Source of the DNA: Frigoribacterium faeni
GTDB lineage: Bacteria > Actinomycetota > Actinomycetes > Actinomycetales > Microbacteriaceae
Direction of reading: 5' to 3'
Length of the DNA stretch: 64,000 nt
Assembly (NCBI RefSeq): GCF_011761235.1
Contig: NZ_JAAOYW010000002.1
Span: 1,054,001-1,118,000 of the forward strand
Both the position numbers and the translations under genes were made by a program. Under the pieces are notes generated by a model. The model had not been told where the DNA came from. It did no database searches and worked only from the letters and a program-made list of their open reading frames with translations. Of this stretch, positions 8,028 to 17,406 are shown piece after piece; within the stretch, counting starts at the first letter, position 1; every line of letters begins with the position of its first letter.

Positions 8028-8905
8028 CGCACGAGTCCTTCGTCGTCGTCGTGGTCGTCGACGTGGTGGTCGTCGTGCCCCTGGCCGCCGACGATGACGA
8101 TGCGGCCCATGGTCCGCACCACGTCGACGGGCGTGCCGTAGAGCTCGCTGAGCACGGGCGCCTGCAGCACCTCGTCGGGCGTGCCGATGCGGAACCGCCC
8201 GCCCGCCAGGTAGAGCACCCGGTCGACGACGTCGAGGATCGGGTTGACGTCGTGCGTCACGAACACGACGGCGGCGCCGCGGGCGCGCCGCTGCCGGTCG
8301 ATGAGCTCGGTGACGCCGCGCTGGTGGCGCAGGTCGAGCGAGATCAGCGGCTCGTCGCAGAGCAGCAGGGCGGGCTCGGCAGCGAGGGCCTGGCCGACCC
8401 GTGCGCGCTGCTGCTCGCCGCCGGACAGGCTCGCGACCGGGGCGGAGGCGAACGAGGAGGCGCCCACCTCGTCCACGAGGGCGTCGATCGTCGCGCGCTC
8501 GGCGGCCGACTCGCGGCGCAGGCCCCAGCGGTGCCCGGTGACGCCGAGCGCGATCATGTCGCGGGTGCGGAGCGGGGTGCCGGCCTCCATGAGGCGCTGT
8601 TGCGGCACGTAGCCGATGCGCCGGTGGCCCCGGCCGACCGGCTCGCCGAGGAACTCGAGCGTGCCCTCGGTGAGCTGCTGCTGGCCGAGCACGGCGCGCA
8701 GCAGCGTCGTCTTGCCCGCGCCGTTCGGGCCGAGCACGGCGATGAACTCGCCGGGCGCGACGTCGAGGTCGAGCCCCGACCAGAGCGTGCGGTCGCCGAA
8801 CGAGACGCCGGCGCCGCGCAGGCGCAGCACGGCGTCGCCGCCGCCGCCGGCCGAGGAGGCGCGGGCGGCGGCGGCGGGGGAGGGACCGGCCGTGCCCGGG
8901 GTCAC
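8024..8905 (-). CDS. znuC: Zinc ABC transporter ATP-binding protein
   Basis: 293 aa from GTG 8905, overlapping the znuA stop by GTGA. Walker A is GPNGAGKTT, the Q-loop is in YVPQQR, the signature is LSGGEQQR, Walker B is LLLCDEP and the switch His is in VTHDVN, all in order. The first ~25 residues are a Pro/Ala/Gly-rich extension containing a copy of the dispersed motif (8851-8862, encoding ASSAG). The C-terminus is rich in His and Asp (GHDDHHVDDHDDDEG), which may bind zinc at the cytoplasmic side. That role is inferred. Confidence 0.94.
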   Translation of the reverse strand: MTPGTAGPSPAAAARASSAGGGGDAVLRLRGAGVSFGDRTLWSGLDLDVAPGEFIAVLGPNGAGKTTLLRAVLGQQQLTEGTLEFLGEPVGRGHRRIGYVPQQRLMEAGTPLRTRDMIALGVTGHRWGLRRESAAERATIDALVDEVGASSFASAPVASLSGGEQQRARVGQALAAEPALLLCDEPLISLDLRHQRGVTELIDRQRRARGAAVVFVTHDVNPILDVVDRVLYLAGGRFRIGTPDEVLQAPVLSELYGTPVDVVRTMGRIVIVGGQGHDDHHVDDHDDDEGLVR

Positions 8906-9930
8906 TTCTCGAGCGCCGCCGTGATGCTGTCGATGTTGCTCTGCTGCCACGAGACGTAATCATCCCCCTCGGGGAGCAGTTCCGTGACCGGGACGATCGC
9001 GACGCCGGCGTCGGTGGCCGCCTGCTCGACCTGCTCGGTCTCGGGGCTCGAGGTCTGCTCGTTGTAGGCCAGCAGGTCGACCGAGCCGTCGGAGAAGAGC
9101 TTGAGCGTCTCGTTCAGCGCGGCGGGCGACACGTCGTCGCCCTGCTCGATGGCCTCCGAGAAGTCGGCCGGGGTGACGTTGACGAGGCCCATGGCGTCGA
9201 AGAGGTAGCCGGGCACGGGCTCGGTGTAGGCGACCGACTCGCCGCCGTGGGCTGCCTCGACGTCCGCGGCCTGCGCCTCCAGGTCGGCGATCTGCTCGCC
9301 GAACGCCTCGGCGTTCGCGGTGAACGTGTCGGCCTGCGCGGCGTCGACGGCGCCGAGCTCGTCGGCGATCGCGGTGGCCAGCGCGGCCATCGAGGGCAGG
9401 CTGTAGAAGACGTGCTCGTTGAACTCGCCGTGGTCGTGCTCGTGCTCGTCGGCGCCGGCGGCGGCGCCGGCCTCGCCGGTCTCGTCGGCGTGCGCCTCGT
9501 CGCCGTGGTCGTCCGAGCCGTGGTCGTCGGCGCCGTGCCCGTCGTCGAGCCCGCTCACCTCGACGGCGTCGACGACGGCCGCCTCCGAGCCGCTCGCGTC
9601 GAGCAGCGTGTGCATGAACTCGTCGTAGCCGCCGCCGTTCTGGACGACGACGTCGGCGCGCGAGACGGCGAGCTGCGTGCGGGCGTCGGCCTCATACGAG
9701 TGCGGGTCCTGCGAGGGGTCGCTGATCACGCTGGTGACGTCGACGGCGTCGCCGCCGACCGTCTTCGCGATGTCGCCGTAGACGTTCGTCGACGCGACGA
9801 CGGCGATGGCGCCTCCGTCGTCGGACGACGAGCCGGCCGCGCCCGAACCGTCGCCGGAGGCGCAGCCGCTCAGCACGAGCACGGCGGCGGCGGGCAGGGC
9901 GAGGAGCGGCAGGGCGCGCGATGTCTTCAT
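8902..9930 (-). CDS. znuA: Zinc ABC transporter substrate-binding lipoprotein
   Basis: 342 aa. The signal peptide ends in LVLSGC, a lipobox at about residues 18-23. The cluster A-1 metal-binding fold is visible in STNVYGDIAKTVGG and DPSQDPHSYEADARTQLAV. The central loop (about residues 130-175) is very rich in His, Asp and Glu (ADDHGSDDHGDEAHAD), a zinc-capturing loop typical of ZnuA. YTEPVPGYLFDAMGL and AYNEQTSSPETEQV are conserved C-terminal parts. It is first in the operon, with a Zur-type box 20 nt upstream of its start. Confidence 0.95.
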   Translation of the reverse strand: MKTSRALPLLALPAAAVLVLSGCASGDGSGAAGSSSDDGGAIAVVASTNVYGDIAKTVGGDAVDVTSVISDPSQDPHSYEADARTQLAVSRADVVVQNGGGYDEFMHTLLDASGSEAAVVDAVEVSGLDDGHGADDHGSDDHGDEAHADETGEAGAAAGADEHEHDHGEFNEHVFYSLPSMAALATAIADELGAVDAAQADTFTANAEAFGEQIADLEAQAADVEAAHGGESVAYTEPVPGYLFDAMGLVNVTPADFSEAIEQGDDVSPAALNETLKLFSDGSVDLLAYNEQTSSPETEQVEQAATDAGVAIVPVTELLPEGDDYVSWQQSNIDSITAALEK

Positions 9931-9949
9931 GCCGCCACGCTATTGCTAC

Positions 9950-9964
9950 TGATAATGATTGTCA
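9950..9964. promoter_or_regulatory. Zur box upstream of znuA
   Basis: TGATAATGATTGTCA is a near-perfect AT-rich dyad in a 70% GC background and matches the actinobacterial Zur/Fur consensus built on TGAnAATnATTnTCA. It ends 20 bp from the znuA ATG, where it would cover the promoter. The assignment to Zur rather than an iron Fur rests on the surrounding znu/zur genes. Confidence 0.8.
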
Positions 9965-10000
9965 AAACGGACTGGCGGGGCAGCCCGAGGAGGCGCGGGC

Positions 10001-11509
10001 TCAGTCGAGCAGGAGCGCCGGCTCCTCGAGCACGCTCGCCACGTCGGCGACGAACCGGCTCGCGACGTCGCCGTCGACCACGCGGTGGTCGAAGCTCGCC
10101 CCGATCGTCGTCACCATGCGCGACCGCACCTCGCCGTCGACGACCCACGGCTTCGGCTTGATCGTGCCGAGGGCGACGATGGCGACCTCGCCGGGGTTGA
10201 GGATCGGCGTGCCCGTGTCCATGCCGAAGACGCCGATGTTGGTGATCGTGATGGTGCCGTCGCGCATGTCGGCGGGGCTCGTCTTGCCGTCGCGGGCGGT
10301 CAGCGTCAGCTGCTCGAGCGCCTGGGCGAGCTCGAGCAGGCTCATCGACTGGGCCTCTTTGACGTTCGGCACGATCAGCCCGCGGGGCGTCGCGGCGGCG
10401 ATGCCGAGGTTGACGAAGTGGTGCACGAGGATCTCGCGGTCGGTCCACGCCGAGTTCACCATCGGGTTGCGGCGCACCGCCCAGATGATGGCCTTCGCCA
10501 TGATCAGCAGCGGCGAGACCTTGACGCCGGCGAACTGCGGCGAGGCCTTGAGGCGCTTGACGAACTCCATGGTGCGGGTCGCGTCGACGTCGACGAAGAG
10601 GCTGACGTGCGGCGCGGTGAACGCCGACGAGGTCATCGCGGCGGCGATGGCCTTGCGCACGCCCTTGACGGGGATGCGCTCGACCCTCTCTTCGCTCCAC
10701 TCGGGCGTCTCGATGTTGCGGAAGACGCTGGCCTGCTGCGCGTGCCGGATGACGTCGTCGCGGGTGACCTCGCCGGCGAGGCCGGTCGGCTGCACGGTGG
10801 TCAGGTCGACCTCGAGGTCCTTCGCGAGCTTGCGGATCGGCGGCTTCGCGATGATCGGCAGGGCCAGCGCGGCGGGCACCGAGGTCGTCGGGCGACGGCG
10901 GGCCTGCTCGGCGACGCGCAGCTGCCGCGCGTCGACCTCGCCCTGCGACACCTTGCGGCGGCGGGTCTGGCCGTGGCCGCCGGCGGCGCCGTAGCCCACG
11001 AGCACGGCGCCCGAGCCCGACGCGGGCTCGGCGGGCGCGGACGGCTCGGCGGGCGCGGACGGCACGGTGCCCGTGCTGCCCGACGCGGCCACCTCGTCGG
11101 CCGAGGGCGCAGGAGGCGCGGGCGCGGCAGCCGGGGCCGGCGCGGCCTGGCGAGCGCGCTGCTCGGACAGGGCCGACTCCTCCTGGGCGATGATCTGGGC
11201 CGTGCGGGCCATCGCGCCGGTCTCGGCCGACTCGGCCCGGGCCGCGCGGTCGGCCGGGGTGACCGGGCCGTCGCCGTCGGCGATGGTGATGATCGGGGTG
11301 CCCACGTCGACGGTCTCGCCGCTGGCGACGAGCACGCTCTCGACGACGCCCGCGTAGGGCGACGGCAGCTCGACGAGCGACTTGGCCGTCTCGATCTCGA
11401 CCAGCACCTGGTTGATCTGGACGGTGTCGCCGGGCGCGACCTTCCACTCGACGATCTCGGCCTCGGTCAGGCCCTCGCCGACGTCGGGCAGGCTGAACTC
11501 ACTGGTCAC
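10001..11509 (-). CDS. bkdC: Branched-chain 2-oxoacid dehydrogenase E2, dihydrolipoamide acyltransferase
   Basis: 502 aa from GTG 11509, with an AGAGGA site upstream. The lipoyl domain spans about residues 1-78 with the lipoylated Lys in [10 protein letters not shown] flexible Ala/Pro-rich linker follows, then a peripheral subunit-binding domain ([20 protein letters not shown]) and the acyltransferase core ending in [12 protein letters not shown], which holds the catalytic His. The preceding genes encode both E1 subunits with 13 bp or less between them. The complex makes acyl-CoA from branched 2-oxo acids, the primers for the iso/anteiso fatty acids of this family; pyruvate cannot be ruled out. 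No E3 gene is present here. Confidence 0.92.
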   Translation of the reverse strand: MTSEFSLPDVGEGLTEAEIVEWKVAPGDTVQINQVLVEIETAKSLVELPSPYAGVVESVLVASGETVDVGTPIITIADGDGPVTPADRAARAESAETGAMARTAQIIAQEESALSEQRARQAAPAPAAAPAPPAPSADEVAASGSTGTVPSAPAEPSAPAEPASGSGAVLVGYGAAGGHGQTRRRKVSQGEVDARQLRVAEQARRRPTTSVPAALALPIIAKPPIRKLAKDLEVDLTTVQPTGLAGEVTRDDVIRHAQQASVFRNIETPEWSEERVERIPVKGVRKAIAAAMTSSAFTAPHVSLFVDVDATRTMEFVKRLKASPQFAGVKVSPLLIMAKAIIWAVRRNPMVNSAWTDREILVHHFVNLGIAAATPRGLIVPNVKEAQSMSLLELAQALEQLTLTARDGKTSPADMRDGTITITNIGVFGMDTGTPILNPGEVAIVALGTIKPKPWVVDGEVRSRMVTTIGASFDHRVVDGDVASRFVADVASVLEEPALLLD

Positions 11510-11522
11510 GGAGGTGTTCCTC

Positions 11523-12584
11523 TCAGTACGCGAGAGCGCGGTCGACGGCCTCGAGCACGCGGTCGGCGTCGGGCAGGTAGAGCGTCTCGAGCTTGGCGGG
11601 CGGGAACGGCGTGTCGAAGCCGCTCACGCGGAGCACCGGGGCCTCGAGCGAGTAGAACGCCTTCTCGGCGACGGTCGCGGCGATCTCGGAGCCGACGCTG
11701 ACGAAGCCGGGCGCCTCCTGTGCGACGACGAGCCGGCCGGTTTTGCGGACCGACTCGAGGATGGGCGCGTAGTCGATCGGCGACAGCGACCGCAGGTCGA
11801 CGACCTCGGCCGAGATGCCCTCGGCGGCGGCGATCTCGGCGGCCTGCAGCAGCACGCTGACCATGGCGCCGTGCCCGAGCAGGGTGACCTCGGTGCCGGT
11901 GCGCACGACGCGGCTGGCGTGCAGCGGCGCGTGCGGCTCGGCGAGGTCGACCTCGCCCTTGGGCCAGTAGCGGCTCTTGGGCTCGAAGAACATGACCGGG
12001 TCGTTCGACGCGATCGCCTCCTGGATCATCCAGTAGGCGTCGTGCGGCGTGCTCGGGCTGACCACGCGCAGGCCGGCCGTGTGCGCGAAGTACGCCTCGG
12101 GGCTCTCCTGGTGGTGCTCGACGGCGCCGATGTGCCCGCCGTAGGGCACGCGGATGACGACGGGCATCGTGAGCGAGCCCTCGTGGCGGTTCGTCATCTT
12201 GGCGAGCTGCGACACGATCTGGTCGAAGCCGGGGTAGATGAAGCCGTCGAACTGGATCTCGACGACGGGTCGGAAGCCGCCCATCGCGAGGCCGATGGCG
12301 GTGCCGACGATGCCCGACTCGGCCAGGGGCGTGTCGATGACGCGGCCCTCGCCGAACTCGGCCTGCAGCCCCTCGGTGACGCGGAAGACGCCGCCGAGCG
12401 TGCCGATGTCCTCGCCCATGAGCAGCACGCGCGGGTCGTCGGCCATCGCGCGGCGCAGGCCGGCGTTGATGGCCTTGCCGAGCGGCATGGTCTCCAAGGA
12501 GGCGCGGGTCGGCTCGACCGCGTCGGCGCCGCTCCCTGCGCCCTCGGCCGGGGCCGCGGCGGTGGTGGTCGTCACGTCGCTCAT
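11523..12584 (-). CDS. bkdB: 2-oxoacid dehydrogenase E1 component, beta subunit
   Basis: 353 aa from ATG 12584, overlapping the E1 alpha stop in ATGA. After a ~30-residue Ala/Thr-rich lead come the transketolase pyrimidine-binding features ([40 protein letters not shown]) and the [20 protein letters not shown] segment typical of branched-chain E1 beta. The C-terminal transketolase domain carries [13 protein letters not shown]. It pairs with E1 alpha as an alpha2beta2 tetramer binding ThDP at the interface. Confidence 0.94.
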   Translation of the reverse strand: MSDVTTTTAAAPAEGAGSGADAVEPTRASLETMPLGKAINAGLRRAMADDPRVLLMGEDIGTLGGVFRVTEGLQAEFGEGRVIDTPLAESGIVGTAIGLAMGGFRPVVEIQFDGFIYPGFDQIVSQLAKMTNRHEGSLTMPVVIRVPYGGHIGAVEHHQESPEAYFAHTAGLRVVSPSTPHDAYWMIQEAIASNDPVMFFEPKSRYWPKGEVDLAEPHAPLHASRVVRTGTEVTLLGHGAMVSVLLQAAEIAAAEGISAEVVDLRSLSPIDYAPILESVRKTGRLVVAQEAPGFVSVGSEIAATVAEKAFYSLEAPVLRVSGFDTPFPPAKLETLYLPDADRVLEAVDRALAY

Positions 12585-13738
12585 GCGCGTCCTCCTGCGG
12601 TGTCGGCGTCGGCGCCGCCGCCGAGGCCCTGTTCGTAGTGGGTGAGCCACTCGTGCTGCTCGCGCATCAGCGGGTGCGGCTCGCTGTAGACGTTCTCGAA
12701 CATCAGCGACGGGTCGGGCGACGGCAGCGACGTGGTGCGGGTGCGCACGTCGTGGCCGAGGTCGTCGCCCTCGGCCTCGAGCTCGGCGAAGAACGCGTCG
12801 CCCTCGCCGCGCGAGCGGAGGAACGCCGCGAAGCGGTCGATCGGGTCGCGGGCGATCCAGCCCTGCAGCTCGTCGTCGGTGCGGTACTTGGTCGGGTCGT
12901 CGGACGAGGTGTGCGCGCCGATGCGGTACGTCATGGCCTCGATGAAGCGGGGCCCCGAGCCCGAGCGGGCCGCGTCGAGGTCGCGGCGGCTGACGGCGTA
13001 GCTCGCGAGCACGTCGTTGCCGTCGATCTGGGTCGCGGGCAGGCCGAAGCCGGCCGCGCGGTCGACGAGGGGGGTGCGCGACTGGCGCGACACCGGCACG
13101 CTGATCGCCCACTGGTTGTTCTGCAGGAAGAACAGCTCGGGGGTCTGGAAGCTCGTCGCGAAGATCATGGCCTCGTTGACGTCGCCCTGGCTGGTGGCGC
13201 CGTCGCCGAAGAAGGTGACGACGGCCTCGTCGACCTCGGGGTCGCCCGTGCCGCTCTTGCCGTCGAGCCCGAGGCCCATGGCGAAGCCCGTGGCGTGCAG
13301 GGTCTGCGAGCCGATCACGAGCGTGTAGACGTGGAAGTTGCCGTGGTCGGCCGGCACCCAGCCGCCGTGCGTGTGGCCGCGCAGCAGGCGCAGCACGTCG
13401 ACCGGGTCGACACCGCGCGCCAGGGCGACGGCGTGCTCGCGGTACGAGGGGAACAGGTGGTCCTGAGGGCGGGTGGCGTGGGCCAGCCCGACCTGGGCGC
13501 CCTCCTGCCCGTGGCTCGGCACCCAGAGCGCCAGCTGGCCCTGGCGGGCGAGGGCCGCGGCCTCGCGGTCGAACCGCCGCGTCAGCACCATGTCGCGGTG
13601 CATGGCGCGCAGCTGGTCGTCGCTCAGGGCGTCGACCCAGGGCAGGAACTCGGCCGTGGCGTCGGTGCGGACCAGCTCGCCCGTGGGCGTCAGCAGCTGG
13701 ACCGTGCCGGCCCGCTGGCCCGCTTCGCTCGGAGACAT
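12581..13738 (-). CDS. bkdA: 2-oxoacid dehydrogenase E1 component, alpha subunit
   Basis: 385 aa from ATG 13738. The ThDP motif FFGDGATSQGDVNEAM continues to QNNQWAISVP, and YRIGAHTSSDDPTKYR is the phosphorylation-loop region typical of branched-chain E1 alpha. A longer start eight codons upstream is possible, but TAGATT on the minus strand lies 7 nt before ATG 13738, which fits a leaderless transcript, and neither start has a Shine-Dalgarno sequence. It is first gene of the E1 alpha-E1 beta-E2 operon. The aminotransferase upstream on the same strand could feed it 2-oxo acids, but this is speculative. Confidence 0.93.
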   Translation of the reverse strand: MSPSEAGQRAGTVQLLTPTGELVRTDATAEFLPWVDALSDDQLRAMHRDMVLTRRFDREAAALARQGQLALWVPSHGQEGAQVGLAHATRPQDHLFPSYREHAVALARGVDPVDVLRLLRGHTHGGWVPADHGNFHVYTLVIGSQTLHATGFAMGLGLDGKSGTGDPEVDEAVVTFFGDGATSQGDVNEAMIFATSFQTPELFFLQNNQWAISVPVSRQSRTPLVDRAAGFGLPATQIDGNDVLASYAVSRRDLDAARSGSGPRFIEAMTYRIGAHTSSDDPTKYRTDDELQGWIARDPIDRFAAFLRSRGEGDAFFAELEAEGDDLGHDVRTRTTSLPSPDPSLMFENVYSEPHPLMREQHEWLTHYEQGLGGGADADTAGGRA

Positions 13739-13768
13739 GGGGACCAATCTACTAGGGCACACATGCCC

Positions 13769-14839
13769 TCACGAGGATGTGTTGCTGAGCACTTCCTGGG
13801 CCGCGCGCAACAGTCGGTCGACCGAGGCGGGCTCGCCGATCGTGACGCGCAGGCCCTCGGGCGCGAAGGCGCGGACCACCAGGCCGTGGGCCGCGAACAC
13901 CTCGGCCGCGTGGGCGGTGTGCTCGCCCGTCGGCAGCCAGACGAAGTTGCCCTGCGCCAGCGGCGGCTCCCAGCCCTGGTCGACGAGGGCGCGCCAGACC
14001 TGGTCGCGCAGCACCGCGATGCGGTCCACCCGCGCGAGCAGCTCCTCCTCGTGCGCCATCGAGGCCAGGGCGGCCGCCTGGCCCTGCGCGGTGACGGCGA
14101 GAGGGATCGCGGTCGAGCGCGCGGCGTCGAGCACCGAGGAGGCGCCGATCGCGTACCCGACGCGCAGCGCGGCCAGCCCGTGCGCCTTCGAGAAGGTGCG
14201 CAGCACGACGAGGTTCGGGTGCCGCTCGGTCAGCGAGGGCCCGTCGACGGCGTGCTCGTCGGTGACGAACTCGGCGTACGCCTCGTCGAGCACGACGAGC
14301 AGGTCGTCGGGCACGGCGGCCATGAACGCCTCGAACTCGGCGGTCGTGACGACGGTGCCCGTCGGGTTGTTGGGGGAGCAGACGATCACGAGGCGGGTGC
14401 GCTCGCCGACGGCCGCGGCCATCGCGACGAGGTCGTGGCTGCCGTCCTCGCGGAGCGGCACCTGCACGCTCGTCGCGCCGCTGACCGTGACGAGCCCCGG
14501 GTAGGCCTCGAACGAGCGCCACGCGTAGACGACCTCGTCGCCGGGCGCCGCGGCGGCCAGCACGAGCTGCTGCAGCAGCGAGACGCTGCCGGCGCCCACG
14601 TGCACCTCGTCGGTCGTGACGCCGAACTTGTCGGCGAGGGCGGCGCGCAGGTCGGCCGCGGTGGCGTCGGGGTACCGGTTCACCGCTACCGCGTCGCGCA
14701 GGGCCTCGACGACGGCGGGCAACGGCTCGAACGGGTTCTCGTTCGACGACAGCTTGAACGCGTCGGGCGCGGCCTGCCTCCCCTGGCGGTAGGCGGGCAG
14801 GGCGGCGATCTCGGGACGGAGCCTGACGGGAGCGTTCAC
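13769..14839 (-). CDS. Histidinol-phosphate / aromatic amino acid aminotransferase
   Basis: 356 aa, class I/II PLP aminotransferase of the HisC/Pat subfamily. [13 protein letters not shown] binds the substrate end, [10 protein letters not shown] and [10 protein letters not shown] position the cofactor, and the Schiff-base Lys is in [15 protein letters not shown]. With no his genes nearby, the aromatic (phenylalanine) aminotransferase Pat is as likely as HisC2. GTG 14839 has no Shine-Dalgarno; TAAGGT lies 6 nt upstream on the minus strand (14846-14851), consistent with a leaderless start. Confidence 0.88.
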   Translation of the reverse strand: MNAPVRLRPEIAALPAYRQGRQAAPDAFKLSSNENPFEPLPAVVEALRDAVAVNRYPDATAADLRAALADKFGVTTDEVHVGAGSVSLLQQLVLAAAAPGDEVVYAWRSFEAYPGLVTVSGATSVQVPLREDGSHDLVAMAAAVGERTRLVIVCSPNNPTGTVVTTAEFEAFMAAVPDDLLVVLDEAYAEFVTDEHAVDGPSLTERHPNLVVLRTFSKAHGLAALRVGYAIGASSVLDAARSTAIPLAVTAQGQAAALASMAHEEELLARVDRIAVLRDQVWRALVDQGWEPPLAQGNFVWLPTGEHTAHAAEVFAAHGLVVRAFAPEGLRVTIGEPASVDRLLRAAQEVLSNTSS

Positions 14840-14845
14840 CCGGCC

Positions 14846-14851
14846 ACCTTA
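14846..14851 (-). promoter_or_regulatory. -10 element of a leaderless aminotransferase promoter
   Basis: TAAGGT read on the minus strand is 6 nt from the GTG start at 14839. The same spacing recurs before several other genes in this window. No Shine-Dalgarno sequence is present, so transcription probably begins at the start codon. Confidence 0.5.
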
Positions 14852-14876
14852 GGACGTGCCCCTCCTCCACAGCGGG

Positions 14877-14935
14877 CCCGCGCCTCCTCGTGTCCGCTCC
14901 CGGGTCGCGCACGACTACCGCGAGGAGGCGGCGGG
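14877..14935. repeat. Inverted pair of the dispersed GAGGAGGCG motif
   Basis: CCCGCGCCTCCTCG (14877-14890) faces CGAGGAGGCGGCGGG (14921-14935), an inverted pair with one bulged base and a 30-nt loop. It lies in the short gap between the divergent aminotransferase and membrane-protein genes, so it may form a hairpin close to both promoters. Confidence 0.65.
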
Positions 14936-14951
14936 TCGGCATGATGGACCC

Positions 14952-15356
14952 ATGCGATTCATCGTGCGGCTGCTCATCAACGCCCTCGCGCTCTGGGCCA
15001 CCACGTCCGTCGTGGCCGGCGTGCGGGTCGACCCCTACGGCGACGGCGGCACGACCGAGACGGTGCTCACCTACCTGCTCGTCGCGCTGATCTTCGGCCT
15101 CGTCAACGGCATCGTCGGCACCGCGATCCGCGTCGTGGCGTTCCCGCTGTACGTGCTCACGCTCGGGCTGCTCGCGCTGATCGTCAACGGGCTGCTGCTC
15201 GGCATCGTCGCCTGGATCTCGGGGCAGATCGGCTTCGGGCTCGTCGTCGACGGCTTCTGGTGGGGCGTGCTCGGCGCGCTCGTGCTCGCCGTCGTCGCCT
15301 GGCTGATCGGCATCGTGGTGCGCCCGGTCGTCGAGTCCGGCGACCGCCGCCGGTGA
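14952..15356 (+). CDS. Phage-holin-superfamily type IV membrane protein (YvlD-like)
   Basis: 134 aa, four hydrophobic segments. MRFIVRLLINALALWATTSV, LLVALIFGLVNGIV and VAFPLYVLTLGLLALIVNGL match the PF04020 family of small membrane proteins, called holin-like but found in non-phage chromosomes. Function is unknown. ATG 14952 begins at the first conserved residue. It starts an operon with the phosphatase and purB genes through 4-bp overlaps. Confidence 0.85.
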   Translation: MRFIVRLLINALALWATTSVVAGVRVDPYGDGGTTETVLTYLLVALIFGLVNGIVGTAIRVVAFPLYVLTLGLLALIVNGLLLGIVAWISGQIGFGLVVDGFWWGVLGALVLAVVAWLIGIVVRPVVESGDRRR

Positions 15357-15856
15357 GCCGCTTCAGCGTCGTCTTCGTCTGCACCGGCAACATCTGCCGG
15401 TCGCCCATGGCCGAGGTGGTCCTGCGCGAGCTCGCCGCACGGGCCGGCCACGCCGACTCGCTCGTCGTCTCGTCGTCGGGCACCGGCGACTGGCACGTCG
15501 GCGAGGGGGCCGACCCGCGCACCGTCCAGGCGCTGCAGGCCCGTGGCTACGATGGCTCCCGGCACCGCGCCTCCCAGTTCTCGACCGCCGACTTCGCCCG
15601 GCACGACCTCGTGGTCGCGCTCGACCGGGGCCACGAACGGGTGCTGAGGTCGTGGGCCGAGAACGAGGCCGACCGCTCGAAGGTGCAGCTGCTGATGTCG
15701 TTCGACCCCGAGGGCACGACCCGGCGCGGCCCCGACGTGCCCGACCCCTACTACTCGGACGCAGCCGCCTTCGACGACGTGCTCGCCATGGTCGAGCGAG
15801 CCTGCACCGCCCTCTTCCGCCAGATCGAACCCGCACTCCGCAAGGGACCCTTATGA
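15353..15856 (+). CDS. Low-molecular-weight protein-tyrosine phosphatase
   Basis: 167 aa from GTG 15353, overlapping the previous stop by GTGA. The P-loop CTGNICRS (Cys10 to Arg16) and the general acid loop DPYYSD (about residues 142-147) are both present, with a GTGDWHVGEGADPR segment typical of LMW-PTPs. It is a cytoplasmic phosphatase likely to act on tyrosine- or arginine-phosphorylated proteins; targets are unknown. The purB start overlaps its stop, so the two are co-translated. Confidence 0.93.
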   Translation: MSRFSVVFVCTGNICRSPMAEVVLRELAARAGHADSLVVSSSGTGDWHVGEGADPRTVQALQARGYDGSRHRASQFSTADFARHDLVVALDRGHERVLRSWAENEADRSKVQLLMSFDPEGTTRRGPDVPDPYYSDAAAFDDVLAMVERACTALFRQIEPALRKGPL

Positions 15857-17235
15857 CGTTGCCTCCTCAGCCCCTCAGCCCGCTCGACGGCCGCTACCGC
15901 ACCTCCGTGGGCGCGCTCGGCGACCACCTCAGCGAGGCCGGCCTCAACCGGGCGCGCGTGCACGTCGAGGTCGAGTGGCTGATCGCCCAGACCGACCGCG
16001 GGGCGTTCGGCTCGCAGGCGCTCGCCGCCGACCAGAAGGAGGCGCTGCGAGCGATCGTCGCCGACTTCGGCCAGGACGCGATCGACGAGCTCGCGGGGCT
16101 CGAGGCCACGACCCGTCACGACGTCAAGGCGGTCGAGTACTACGTGCGCGCCCGGCTGTCCGAGCTGGGCCTCGACGCGATCGCCGAGCTGACGCACTTC
16201 GCCTGCACCAGCGAGGACATCAACAACCTGTCGTACGCGGTCACCGTGAAGGCCGCCGTGGCCGAGGTGTGGCTGCCCGCCTTCGACGCCGTCGTCGAGG
16301 CCCTGCAGCGCTGGGCGGTCGACGCCCGCGACGTGCCGATGCTCGCGCACACGCACGGCCAGCCCGCGACCCCGACGACCGTCGGCAAGGAGTTCGCGGT
16401 GTTCGTGCACCGCCTCCAGCGCCTCCGCGCCCAGATCGAGGGCACCGAGTACCTCGGCAAGTTCAGCGGCGCGACGGGCACCTTCTCGGCGCACGTCGTG
16501 GCCGACCCGGGCGCCGACTGGCCCGAGATCTCGCGCTCGTTCGTCGAGGACGCGCTCGGCCTCACCTGGAACCCCCTCACGACCCAGATCGAGTCGCACG
16601 ACTGGCAGGCCGAGCTCTACTCGCGCGTCGCCCACGCCAACCGCGTGCTGCACAACCTCGCGACCGACGTGTGGTCGTACATCTCGATGGGCTACTTCAC
16701 GCAGATCCCGCAGGTCGGCGCGACGGGCTCGTCGACGATGCCGCACAAGATCAACCCGATCCGCTTCGAGAACGCCGAGGCCAACCTCGAGCTGTCGTGC
16801 GCCCTGCTCGACTCGCTCGCCGCCACGCTCGTCACCTCGCGCCAGCAGCGCGACCTCACCGACTCGTCGACCCAGCGCAACATCGGCGTGGCCCTAGGGC
16901 ACTCGATGCTCGCGCTCGACAACCTGCGGCGGGGCCTCGGCGAGATCGCCGTCGGCACCGCGGCGCTCGAGGCCGACCTCGACGGCAACTGGGAGGTGCT
17001 CGGCGAGGCGATCCAGACGGTGATCCGCGCCGAGGTCGTCGCCGGTCGCTCGTCGATCGCCGACCCCTACGCCCTGCTCAAGGAGCTCACCCGCGGCAAG
17101 CGCGTCTCGCAGGCCGACCTCGTCGCCTTCGTCGAGGGTCTCGACATCGGCGCCGACGCGAAGGCCCGCCTCGTCGCCCTCACCCCCGCGACCTACACGG
17201 GCCTCGCCTCGGAGCTCGTCGCCCGCCTGGGGTAG
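15853..17235 (+). CDS. purB: Adenylosuccinate lyase
   Basis: 460 aa from ATG 15853 (ATGA overlap with the phosphatase). The fumarase/aspartase superfamily signature SSTMPHKINPIRFENAE holds the catalytic Ser loop, and TSEDINNLSYA and AHTHGQPATPTTVGKEF hold the other active-site regions. The length and LSPLDGRYRTSV start match the long E. coli-type PurB. It catalyses two steps of purine synthesis, SAICAR to AICAR and adenylosuccinate to AMP. Confidence 0.97.
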   Translation: MTLPPQPLSPLDGRYRTSVGALGDHLSEAGLNRARVHVEVEWLIAQTDRGAFGSQALAADQKEALRAIVADFGQDAIDELAGLEATTRHDVKAVEYYVRARLSELGLDAIAELTHFACTSEDINNLSYAVTVKAAVAEVWLPAFDAVVEALQRWAVDARDVPMLAHTHGQPATPTTVGKEFAVFVHRLQRLRAQIEGTEYLGKFSGATGTFSAHVVADPGADWPEISRSFVEDALGLTWNPLTTQIESHDWQAELYSRVAHANRVLHNLATDVWSYISMGYFTQIPQVGATGSSTMPHKINPIRFENAEANLELSCALLDSLAATLVTSRQQRDLTDSSTQRNIGVALGHSMLALDNLRRGLGEIAVGTAALEADLDGNWEVLGEAIQTVIRAEVVAGRSSIADPYALLKELTRGKRVSQADLVAFVEGLDIGADAKARLVALTPATYTGLASELVARLG

Positions 17236-17270
17236 TGCGCGGCTGCGCCTAGACCCCTCTCGTCGATCTG

Positions 17271-17355
17271 CAGCAAATGCCGACCGCCGCGTCCGCAACA
17301 CCGGGAAATCCCGTCATTGTGGGCCGTCCCAGGGGCGGATGGTCGGCATTTGCTG
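17271..17355. repeat. MITE/REP-like palindromic element, copy 1
   Basis: Perfect 15-bp terminal inverted repeats (CAGCAAATGCCGACC and its complement) bound an 85-bp unit. The interior has its own short stems. It is 36 bp after purB and is paired with a diverged second copy 51 bp away in the same orientation. Confidence 0.8.
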
Positions 17356-17406
17356 AGACCTGGGGGCTCGAGCTCCAGTGACGCCGGGTGGTCCACTCGG
17401 CTCAGC

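Noticed and set aside
14952-15356. Prophage holin
   Set aside because: Name reflects a membrane family only; no lysis, capsid or integrase genes nearby. The same applies to the holin-like gene at 43343.
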